Assembly (NCBI GenBank): GCA_001790645.1
Contig: MGDB01000140.1
Span: 4,725 to 27,402, forward strand
From: Candidatus Schekmanbacteria bacterium GWA2_38_11
GTDB lineage: Bacteria > Schekmanbacteria > GWA2-38-11
Reading direction: 5' to 3'
Length of the DNA: 22,678 nt
In this document: piece by piece, positions 13,626-20,574 of the stretch
How the letters are laid out: every line of letters starts with the position of its first letter
Numbering within the stretch: the first letter of the stretch is position 1
Made by a program: the position numbers and the translations under genes
Notes under the pieces: model-generated
Database searches by the model: none
What the model saw: only the letters and a program-made list of their open reading frames with translations
What the model was told of the DNA's origin: nothing

Positions 13626-14054
13626 TTAATATTTCTTCCCTTCAGTCACAAGTCCTATTGTATCTACTCCTGCCCCCCGGCAAATATCCATTACTTCAAC
13701 AACCGTACCATACACAAGTGCGCCGTCTGCCTTGATAAAAATAAGTTTATCTTTTTTATCAGGTTTTTTATCAAAAATCTCTTTCACCTTTTCAGCCAGT
13801 TGATATCGGAGTACTGGTTCTGAGTTGATGTCAATAGAAGAATCCTGCCTGATAGTAAGAACAATAGGTTTCTTCTCAGGTGGCGGTGGTGCTGAAGGGG
13901 CAGCGGTCTTCTCAGGAATGTTTATGTCTATTCCCTTTTGAAGCAACGGGGTAATGACCATGAATATAACAAGTAAAACTAATACGATATCAATTAAAGG
14001 AACTACGTTGATATCAGATTTTACTGCTTTCTTTCCCCCAACATCCATTCCCAT
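13626..14054 (-). CDS. exbD: ExbD/TolR-family biopolymer transport protein (second copy)
   Basis: 142 residues. Part of the proton-driven motor that energises TonB. The single membrane helix (about 17-39) carries the essential Asp at D22 in NVVPLIDIVLVLLVIFMV, preceded by the conserved VKSDINV. The periplasmic domain (about 60-142) has the usual beta-alpha repeat and ends GVDTIGLVTEGKKY. A Pro/Ala-rich linker (APSAPPPPEKKP, about 52-63) distinguishes it from the other copy. AGGAGG lies ten bases before the ATG at 14054. It is last in a tonB-exbB-exbD-exbD operon, 79 bases after the first exbD. The paralogues share their first 35 residues almost completely and diverge in the periplasmic part. 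Confidence 0.92.
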   Translation of the reverse strand: MGMDVGGKKAVKSDINVVPLIDIVLVLLVIFMVITPLLQKGIDINIPEKTAAPSAPPPPEKKPIVLTIRQDSSIDINSEPVLRYQLAEKVKEIFDKKPDKKDKLIFIKADGALVYGTVVEVMDICRGAGVDTIGLVTEGKKY

Positions 14055-14133
14055 TTCTAATATTCCTCCTAAATAAAAATCTAAAAGACTTTACTTATCT
14101 TTTGAAATACTGAAATTCTAAATTTTTCCTTTC

Positions 14134-14550
14134 CTATTGTCCTCCAACGGCTTTCTTCTCAGTCATCAATCCTACACCCTCTATTCCTGCCTGCTGGCAT
14201 ATATCCATTATATCCATTATGGCCTGATAATTTAAAGTTGTATCTGCTTTCATGTAAAGGGTCTTCTCAACTCTTGCTTCAAACAGTTCTTTTAATTTTG
14301 ACTCGAGATTTGCTTTTGGAACCTGGTCCATTTCCACAAAAATTGTTCCGTCCTTCTTAACGGTGAGAGTTACTTTGACCTCAGGCTTTTTCGCAGCATA
14401 GGCAGCTTCTGGTAGTTTAACATCAACCCCTTTTTGCAGCAATGGAGTTACAACCATGAATATAACCAAGAGCACCAGGCATACATCAACCAGAGGAACT
14501 ACGTTTATGTCAGACTTGACTGTCCTGTTTCCTCCAACATCCATTGCCAC
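14134..14550 (-). CDS. exbD: ExbD/TolR-family biopolymer transport protein (first copy)
   Basis: 138 residues. Same plan as its neighbour: a short cytoplasmic segment MAMDVGGNRTVKSDIN, a membrane helix with the proton-carrying D22 in VVPLVDVCLVLLVIFMV, then a periplasmic domain ending GIEGVGLMTEKKAVGGQ. The start is a GTG at 14550 that overlaps the exbB stop (TAGTG, one-base overlap) and is preceded by GGAGG ten bases away; an in-frame ATG two codons in (M3) is a possible alternative. The tight coupling to exbB suggests that this copy is the primary partner. Inner membrane, periplasmic C-terminus. Confidence 0.93.
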   Translation of the reverse strand: MAMDVGGNRTVKSDINVVPLVDVCLVLLVIFMVVTPLLQKGVDVKLPEAAYAAKKPEVKVTLTVKKDGTIFVEMDQVPKANLESKLKELFEARVEKTLYMKADTTLNYQAIMDIMDICQQAGIEGVGLMTEKKAVGGQ

Positions 14551-15251
14551 TATTTGCTCACCTCCTTCAGGAGATAATCAATAAGCTCTGATGAAGAGTT
14601 ATCAATCTCTACAACAAAGTTTTCCGTTTTTGTAACGAAATAGTTGAAGGCAACGACTGATGGTATAGCAACGCCTATTCCCAATGCAGTTGTTACCAAT
14701 GCCTCAGCGATACCTGCCGAAACAGTTGCCAGACCGCCGGACCCGCTCATTGCCATGGCCTGGAATGCGTTGATGATACCAAATATTGTCCCGAAAAGTC
14801 CGACAAATGGTGAGATACTTCCAATAGTAGCCAACCCTCCGGTACCTTTCTTGAACCTTGCTACCTCAACTGCTGTCTCCCTCTGGATGGCCCTTGAAGC
14901 AGCCTCGATTTTTTCTTCTGTCATAAGCATCTTTTCAATAGCTTTGTTGCCCGGGTTTGGATTACCTGGATTCCCTGATATCATCTCCTGAAGACCAGCT
15001 GCCATAACCTTTGCTACATGGCTGTTCTTTTCTTTCTTGGCAATTTCATAAATCTCGACTAATTTGCCATCTCTGAATAATGGAGTTGAAGAAGTAATAA
15101 ATCTTTTCGACTGCCTTTTTGACTGGAAAAAAGCCCACCATCTTTCGATCATTATTGTCAATGAGGTAACTGACATGAATGCCAGAATAAATACGACAAC
15201 CTTGGCAAGTAGACCCATTGAATGCCACATCTCAATCAAAGTAAACTGCAT
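14550..15251 (-). CDS. exbB: MotA/TolQ/ExbB proton-channel protein
   Basis: 233 residues with three membrane helices at about 13-35, 143-165 and 180-205, the family topology. The conserved motor region TIGSISPFVGLFGTIFGII (146-164) and the following helix GIAEALVTTALGIGVAIPSVVAFN (179-202) are diagnostic. The cytoplasmic loop contains an unusual GNPGNPNPGN repeat (93-102). It forms the channel around ExbD that converts proton flow into motion for TonB. ATG at 15251 with AGGAGG ten bases before it. Preceded by tonB (37-base gap) and overlapping exbD by one base. Confidence 0.94.
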   Translation of the reverse strand: MQFTLIEMWHSMGLLAKVVVFILAFMSVTSLTIMIERWWAFFQSKRQSKRFITSSTPLFRDGKLVEIYEIAKKEKNSHVAKVMAAGLQEMISGNPGNPNPGNKAIEKMLMTEEKIEAASRAIQRETAVEVARFKKGTGGLATIGSISPFVGLFGTIFGIINAFQAMAMSGSGGLATVSAGIAEALVTTALGIGVAIPSVVAFNYFVTKTENFVVEIDNSSSELIDYLLKEVSK

Positions 15252-15288
15252 AACCTTTAATCCTCCTTTTAATAAAAAACTTTAAGTT

Positions 15289-16017
15289 TTACCTTAAAAC
15301 AAACTTAACAGGAACGTTATAATAAACTTTTACAGGTTTACCTGCGGAAAGAGCCGGAGAAAATTTCCACTGCATAACTGCCTTGATAGCCTCGTCTTCT
15401 AAACCGATCCCTTTTGACTTTGGCGGCAACACCGTTAAAACCTCGGCTTTCTGAACTCTGCCATCTGTCCCTATGACCAGCCTGAGCAGTACAGTCCCTT
15501 CTACTCCCGCTTTTTTGGCTAAAGTCGGATATTCTGGATTAACCTGTTGAATGAGCTTGGGCGGAGTCATGTTTGCTGTAACCATTACAGGCGGTTGACG
15601 ATCTGCTTCCGGTGCCGCACTTGGTGCTACGTTATTCAAAAAGCTACTTCCTCCTCCGGCCGTTCCTCCTATAACCCCTCCAATTACTCCGATTCCTCCC
15701 TCACCGCTGCCCTTTCCTGCCGTAGTAGGTGCAACAGGGGCTATTTGAGATGTGTCAACCATTTTTGGCGGAGCATCAGGCCTAGCAACTACTGGTTTAG
15801 GCGCTGCTGCTGCTGCCGGTGGAGGTGGTGGAGGCGGTGGTGGTGGTGGAGCAAAAAGCCTAACATTGATTTTCTCAGATACAACTCCTGGGAAAAGGAT
15901 AGGTACAAGAATAATGGTTCCTATTATAACACCATGGATTAGCACGGAAATTGGTGCCATGTACCATTTCTTTTTTCCTGCTCTACTATGCCCAGATTCT
16001 ATGAGAGTATCAAACAC
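15289..16017 (-). CDS. tonB: Energy transducer TonB
   Basis: 242 residues. Layout: a short cytoplasmic N-terminus, a membrane helix (about 22-43), a run of eleven prolines (57-67) followed by five Ala and further Pro/Ala, a Gly-rich spacer (104-124), and the C-terminal TonB domain (about 150-242) beginning PPKLIQQVNPEYPTLAKKAG and ending VYYNVPVKFVLR. The YP motif (163-164) is conserved. It spans the periplasm to pull open TonB-dependent outer-membrane receptors, driven by ExbB/ExbD encoded just downstream. The start is GTG at 16017 with AAAGGAGG nine bases upstream. No receptor or iron-uptake gene is in the window, and no Fur-box-like sequence is evident upstream. The proline run is encoded by a CCA/CCT/CCG triplet tract prone to length change. 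Confidence 0.93.
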   Translation of the reverse strand: MFDTLIESGHSRAGKKKWYMAPISVLIHGVIIGTIILVPILFPGVVSEKINVRLFAPPPPPPPPPPPAAAAAPKPVVARPDAPPKMVDTSQIAPVAPTTAGKGSGEGGIGVIGGVIGGTAGGGSSFLNNVAPSAAPEADRQPPVMVTANMTPPKLIQQVNPEYPTLAKKAGVEGTVLLRLVIGTDGRVQKAEVLTVLPPKSKGIGLEDEAIKAVMQWKFSPALSAGKPVKVYYNVPVKFVLR

Positions 16018-16356
16018 TAAAGTTGGCCTCCTTTCGTGTAGATTTGTAACAAGATATTAATATACCTTGCGAAACCGTTTTCACAAAAAATTATAGGGGC
16101 TCTCTCCCGTCCATGTTGCAAATACTTTGAACCCCTTAATTGGTAACTAATAATTTTGTGTTATAACTAATTTAATTTTACAAATTCTTTTATAAACTTT
16201 ATATTTTTTGTCAACAAAAAAATTAGACTTTATTGAAAATAAATATGGTCACATACGATTATAAATTTTTAAATATTTCCTGAATTTTGTCCATTAATAC
16301 TCAATTTCCGTAATTTTAATTTAAATTTTGTGTAATCTAACTATTTTTTAAACTCC
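16018..16356. other. A+T-rich spacer upstream of the tonB operon
   Basis: About 340 bases, no gene. It contains the ribosome binding site of tonB (AAAGGAGG), a promoter-like pair at 16059-16086, a short TATAGGGGC word at 16093-16101, and a strongly A+T-rich part (16150-16330) with another promoter-like arrangement (TTGTTG/TTGACA near 16209-16217, TATAAA at 16189-16194). No palindrome of the type seen in other spacers stands out. Confidence 0.5.
16059..16086 (-). promoter_or_regulatory. Candidate promoter of the tonB-exbB-exbD operon
   Basis: On the minus strand TTGTGA (16086-16081), a 16-base spacer and TATATT (16064-16059) precede the tonB GTG by 41 bases. The -10 matches five and the -35 four of six consensus bases. 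A TATTAATA palindrome overlaps the -10. Plausible, not certain; a second set lies about 130 bases further upstream. Confidence 0.4.
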
Positions 16357-16716
16357 TTAATGGAGCTTTATTTGTTTTAGTATATCACCATCCCTATTTA
16401 GAAATACTATTTCTTTAATTTCTCCTCTCTTAACTGATGCCAGAGCATATGGGCTTGTAACTGCCTGAGTCAGGATTGAGCCAGTTAGAGGTTCTTTTGT
16501 TAATACTTCTGCATTAAACTTACTTTTATCCACTAATTGAGCATCCCCGAATTCTATCGAATAACCACCGGTTGGCTTCCTGCCAAAAAAGGCTGCAAGT
16601 ACAATCTCAGTATTGAAATCTATCTCGGGTGGCTCTGGCTGCGGGAGATCAATAGAATGAATAGTCTGATAAAGATCATAAAATCTATTCTTGTTCTCTA
16701 TAATTTCCAGTGACAT
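16357..16716 (-). CDS. PrcB-family protein (protease complex subunit-like)
   Basis: 119 residues that match the pattern of the PrcB C-terminal domain: an N-terminal helix with a Pro-rich turn (LPQPEPPEIDF, 24-34), the strand EIVLAAFFGRKPTGGYSIEF (37-56) and the motif Q84-x-V-x-SPYALASVKR (88-97). In Treponema denticola, PrcB is a lipoprotein subunit of the PrcB-PrcA-PrtP (dentilisin) protease. Here the next gene upstream, 140 bases away in the same orientation, encodes a large secreted subtilase of the same peptidase class as PrtP. Unlike PrcB, this protein has no signal peptide or lipobox; the frame is closed by a TAG not far upstream and no earlier start is available. It may act in the cytoplasm, or have lost its leader. 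GGAAG upstream is a weak ribosome binding site. Confidence 0.75.
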   Translation of the reverse strand: MSLEIIENKNRFYDLYQTIHSIDLPQPEPPEIDFNTEIVLAAFFGRKPTGGYSIEFGDAQLVDKSKFNAEVLTKEPLTGSILTQAVTSPYALASVKRGEIKEIVFLNRDGDILKQIKLH

Positions 16717-16856
16717 CCCACTTCCATTCTGCCGACAGGCAGGAAGCCTCCCCTACCCATACTTTTTATGTTTAATTCCGCTAACTTCCTAATTTCCTTT
16801 TTACCACTTACTATCCACTGCAAAAGCCTGACCATGTCCGAGGCAAGATGCCTCAG

Positions 16857-19800
16857 CTATTTTCTTAAACTTTGGATCCTAAATCCCTTTTCTACAGCCT
16901 TTGGCTTCTGTTTCAAAAGTCCGGAAGAAAGAATTGAAAATTGCTCAATCACTTCAAAACTGATATTCTGCGTGTCCTGGTTAGCTTTGACAGAAACAAG
17001 CTGAGGGTCTGTAAGGGTTGGATATGCTCCGCAGGCTTCACCGTCATCACATACAAAACCATCATTGTTTCGATCAGTCCCTGCTATAACAAAATAGTCA
17101 CCTTCCAGCAAACTCGTGATTTCGTATGAAAGGTTTTTATCTAAATCCGTCTCGGCTGATTTGATAGTTTTAAGAGTATCCTTATCAACCACTACCAGAT
17201 ATATAGGTCCTATGTCTCTCTGAAAAGCTTTCCCGACGTGCATACTGACATCTATAGTTGCATTGCCGCCGTTTGAACTGATAGCTATTGCAGTTGAATA
17301 AGCACCATCAGCAAGGCCTGTGAAATCAACACTGACTGTTACAATTAATTCACCTTTCTCAGGTACAGTTCCGGTAGAAGGCTCAACAACAAGCCATGAA
17401 GCATCTGCCTCAATGCTGTTTACTGTAAGAATTCCTCCCCCTGAGTTAGTTACTGAAAAGGTAAGCTGGTTATTCTTATTTTCAAAATTTAATTTTTCTG
17501 TTGAGACGGATATAGCCGGTGATGAGCTCCTTATAGATTCTATAGCTTTTTCCACACATCTTTGGGCATCGACAAGCCCGTATCCATATGTATTGTCTTT
17601 ACCTGTGGTGCCCAGATCCATCGCCGTAGAAGTCACTATATTTTCAACCTCTGCAGGAGTTAGCAGCGCAAGTCCTTTATCAAGCAGTGCTGCCTGTATC
17701 AGCGCAACTACTCCTGCAACATGGGGGGAAGCCATTGATGTACCCTGATAGAATCCATAAAAAAACTTTCCTGAATCATCAGACAGTGTGCTTAAAACAC
17801 CATCCTGATAACCGTCGTTATTAACATCTGCTGATGTATTCCCTCCCGGCGCAACAATTGTAATGTTTGGACCATAATTGGAATATGGTGCTCTCTTGAG
17901 GCTGGCATCAATCGCACCTACAGAAATGACACCACTATAGGAAGCAGGATAACTCAGCGTATCTGTATTTTCATTACCTGCTGCTGCCACTATTGTAACA
18001 CCCTGCTTTAATATTTCGTTAATCCTGTCCTGAAATACCTGGCTGTAACCGGCGCCACCAAGACTCATGTTTATTACAGTGGCTTTCTTTGACGGAGTAG
18101 TCCCTGAGCTGTTTGGCAATCCTGCAGCATAGAGGCAGGCGTTCAGTGTATCAAAATCAGTCCCGCCCCAGGCACCAAGTACCCGCAGAGGCATTATTTT
18201 CCCTTTCCAGGTCACTCCTGCAACACCTGTTCCGTTGTTTGTAGCTGCTCCTATTGTTCCTGCAACATGGGTCCCGTGGAAAGAACTCTTCTTGTGATTT
18301 GAATCATCTCCTGGGTCTTCAGGATTAGGATCAATTCCATCTCCATCAAGGGCATTCTGCTGGTCACTGATAAAATCATACCCCTGGACAAGCCTTCCCT
18401 GAAGGTCAAGGTGTTTGGACGCTATCCCCGTATCAACTACGGCAACTATCACGTCATCATTTCCTTTTATCAGGTCCCATGCCTGCGGAAGATTCATAGT
18501 AGAAAAATCCCATTGTAAACTATAATATTTGTCATCCGGAGTTGTTGAATAAGCTTTTCTGATGTAATTGAGATCAGCCATTTCTACTTCAGGAGACTTC
18601 CTGAGTTTTTTCAGCGTCTCTATTGTCAGCGTTTTTAAATCTTCATTTGAGATATTCTGAGACTTGAACCGCTTGCCGGAAGCAGCGGCTTTGTTTTTAC
18701 TTTGCAGAACCTTTGCTGCATCATCAAGCTTCAGGAGTGCAAGACCATCTGTAGCCGGGCCTGCCATTTTGAAACTCCCGATCTCAGGTTTCTTCATAAA
18801 TCCTGTTTTTGAATACTGCTTCCTGAACTTTACAACAAACTCACCGGGAACAAAATTTTCTTTTACTCCTTTTAAACCTCCATTAGGAAGACTTGTTGTA
18901 CTCTTTGGCCTATCCACTGTAAGTATATAGTTTCCTGAGCCGCTGAATGCCTTAATACCGATAAATACTTGTCTTGGTGATAAAGGCTGATAAACTAAAG
19001 ATTCCTTAAGCCCATTCCCTCTTGCCTCTGATTTTGAAATTATATGTCCATAGCGTCCTAAGAGGAAAAGGTCGAAATCCGCATCCTGGCTGCTTGACTC
19101 CAGGGTTATCTCTATTGCCCCATCAACTGTCATTGAATAAATATCCTGAACCTTATCTTGTGTATCTGAAACGGTATAGCCTGGATCAGAGCTTGATGCG
19201 CTCCCGAAAATATTTACAGGGGGAGAATTTACCTGCTGTGCTGTCTGGAGTGAATCATTCGGCTCTTCTTCGCTTAATGTAATGTAAGGCTGTAAGGAAA
19301 GGGTCCCTGATATCGCTCCTAAAAGTGAAGCTGAAGGTTCAATTACAGATAATTCATAAGAACCCTCGGCTCCCTCGAATGCACTGTTTGCGTATATGGA
19401 ATAAGTACCGTCTTCAGGCAAAGTAATTGTAATCTGTGAATCGGTTCCGCCGCCGCTATCATCATCCTGCGCAAGAACAGCGTCATCAGGACTAATCAGG
19501 TATAAATAAGCATCAAAATCATTTGAACTCATTTTAATTGTTAAAGTCTGAAGTGCTTTCCCCTCAAACTTATAAACATCATAAAATATTCCATAAAAAC
19601 TATTGTCAGTTGAATCCAGAGTTTCTGTAACACTATCTCCTACATTTATAGAAACAGCTTCTTTACCAGGAGATTCGTTTACTACAAATTCTTTTTGGCT
19701 CCTTGTAGTCCCTGCTGGTGTGATTACTTTTATTTTCCCATTTAAAGCGCCATCAGGAACAATCGCTTTAATCTCATTTTCTGTAGCAGAAGTAACTTCT

Positions 19801-20360
19801 GCTTTCAAATTTCCGAACTTCACCTTCAAAAAACCTTTATCAAGGATATTTGAGGCTCTCTTTTTTTCTGCGCTTGATTGGATATTCGCATCTGCAAAAT
19901 TAAACCCTGTGATTGTGACCTCATCACCTATAGCAGCTTCTGAGGGAGAAAAGCTGAGTATAACCGGCTTACCCATGATCTCAAATTTATTCTGTGAAAC
20001 AACTCTGCCTGCCGGAGTTTTTACCCGTATCCTGTTTGTTTTAGCCCCATAAGGAACTCTTACGAGTATAGAATCTTTAGTTGCCTCTATGACCCGTGCA
20101 ATCTTTCTCCCGAAAGTCACAGTATTTCTTTTTGCCGCAAGGGCAAAATTACTACCTGAAATAAGTACCTCGGTTCCCTTGTATCCTTTTCCTGCTGTAA
20201 ATCCGCTGAGAGGCTGGAAGCTGACAATTTTCGGTCTTAATAAATCAGGAGATTTTGTATCTTCTGAGCTTACATCTTTTGTAACTTCTGAATGAAGATA
20301 AAAAGGCTGGATTAAAAAGATGGAAACAATTAATAGAAATACGAAAAACTTATTATTCAT
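16857..20360 (-). CDS. Secreted multidomain subtilisin-like (S8) serine protease
   Basis: 1167 residues. Signal peptide 1-24 (hydrophobic core FFVFLLIVSIFLI). Then two IPT/TIG Ig-like domains (about 44-128 and 131-227), a pre-peptidase-type PPC beta domain (about 238-340, with DFDAYLYLISPDD) and a second one (about 365-483, with DADFDLFLL). A fervidolysin-like inhibitory prodomain follows (about 503-605, starting VPGEFVVKF). The S8 catalytic domain (about 612-935) has D643 (VVDTGI), H695 (FHGTHVAG), oxyanion N796 (AAAGNEN) and S875 (GTSMASPH). After it come a beta-sandwich (about 949-1043) and a C-terminal beta domain (about 1050-1140) with a Ca-binding-like DRNNDG loop (1096-1101) and a Cys pair (C1104, C1110). 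The triad is complete, so it should be active after removal of everything before the catalytic domain. GAGGTGATAA directly precedes the ATG. A PrcB-like gene follows downstream. Confidence 0.93.
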   Translation of the reverse strand: MNNKFFVFLLIVSIFLIQPFYLHSEVTKDVSSEDTKSPDLLRPKIVSFQPLSGFTAGKGYKGTEVLISGSNFALAAKRNTVTFGRKIARVIEATKDSILVRVPYGAKTNRIRVKTPAGRVVSQNKFEIMGKPVILSFSPSEAAIGDEVTITGFNFADANIQSSAEKKRASNILDKGFLKVKFGNLKAEVTSATENEIKAIVPDGALNGKIKVITPAGTTRSQKEFVVNESPGKEAVSINVGDSVTETLDSTDNSFYGIFYDVYKFEGKALQTLTIKMSSNDFDAYLYLISPDDAVLAQDDDSGGGTDSQITITLPEDGTYSIYANSAFEGAEGSYELSVIEPSASLLGAISGTLSLQPYITLSEEEPNDSLQTAQQVNSPPVNIFGSASSSDPGYTVSDTQDKVQDIYSMTVDGAIEITLESSSQDADFDLFLLGRYGHIISKSEARGNGLKESLVYQPLSPRQVFIGIKAFSGSGNYILTVDRPKSTTSLPNGGLKGVKENFVPGEFVVKFRKQYSKTGFMKKPEIGSFKMAGPATDGLALLKLDDAAKVLQSKNKAAASGKRFKSQNISNEDLKTLTIETLKKLRKSPEVEMADLNYIRKAYSTTPDDKYYSLQWDFSTMNLPQAWDLIKGNDDVIVAVVDTGIASKHLDLQGRLVQGYDFISDQQNALDGDGIDPNPEDPGDDSNHKKSSFHGTHVAGTIGAATNNGTGVAGVTWKGKIMPLRVLGAWGGTDFDTLNACLYAAGLPNSSGTTPSKKATVINMSLGGAGYSQVFQDRINEILKQGVTIVAAAGNENTDTLSYPASYSGVISVGAIDASLKRAPYSNYGPNITIVAPGGNTSADVNNDGYQDGVLSTLSDDSGKFFYGFYQGTSMASPHVAGVVALIQAALLDKGLALLTPAEVENIVTSTAMDLGTTGKDNTYGYGLVDAQRCVEKAIESIRSSSPAISVSTEKLNFENKNNQLTFSVTNSGGGILTVNSIEADASWLVVEPSTGTVPEKGELIVTVSVDFTGLADGAYSTAIAISSNGGNATIDVSMHVGKAFQRDIGPIYLVVVDKDTLKTIKSAETDLDKNLSYEITSLLEGDYFVIAGTDRNNDGFVCDDGEACGAYPTLTDPQLVSVKANQDTQNISFEVIEQFSILSSGLLKQKPKAVEKGFRIQSLRK

Positions 20361-20574
20361 TTATCACCTCAATGAGTTCGCAAACTAAAAGTGTAAAACA
20401 TGTAACTAATTTATAACTTATGACTTATAACTATATAGCTTTGCACTTTTAGCTTTTAAATTTTCCTATTTTCTTCCTGCTATTTCTCCCCCTTTGAAAC
20501 CTCTCTTAATTCTTACCACTTAATCCTTAATCCCGTATTCTCTCTACTCTCTACTACCTGGTTCCTTACCTGCC
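20361..20574. repeat. Spacer with inverted repeat around ATAAGTTATA words
   Basis: CTAAAAGTGTAAA (20385-20397) and TTTGCACTTTTAG (20440-20452) complement each other at 12 of 13 positions. Between them lies TTATAACTTATGACTTATAACT (20411-20432), itself made of inverted and direct ATAAGTTATA words like those at 10844 and 782. The rest, to 20574, is pyrimidine-rich (CTCTCTACTCTCTACTACC near 20538-20556). It holds the protease's ribosome binding site at the left and the 3' flank of the helicase gene at the right. Confidence 0.5.

Noticed and set aside
15547..16060. Two plus-strand frames rich in Gly, Arg and Trp
   Set aside because: They are the antisense of the TonB proline/alanine tract.
16018..16356. 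Fur box upstream of tonB
   Set aside because: Looked for GATAATGATAATCATTATC-like sequence; only a short TATTAATA palindrome is present, far from the consensus.
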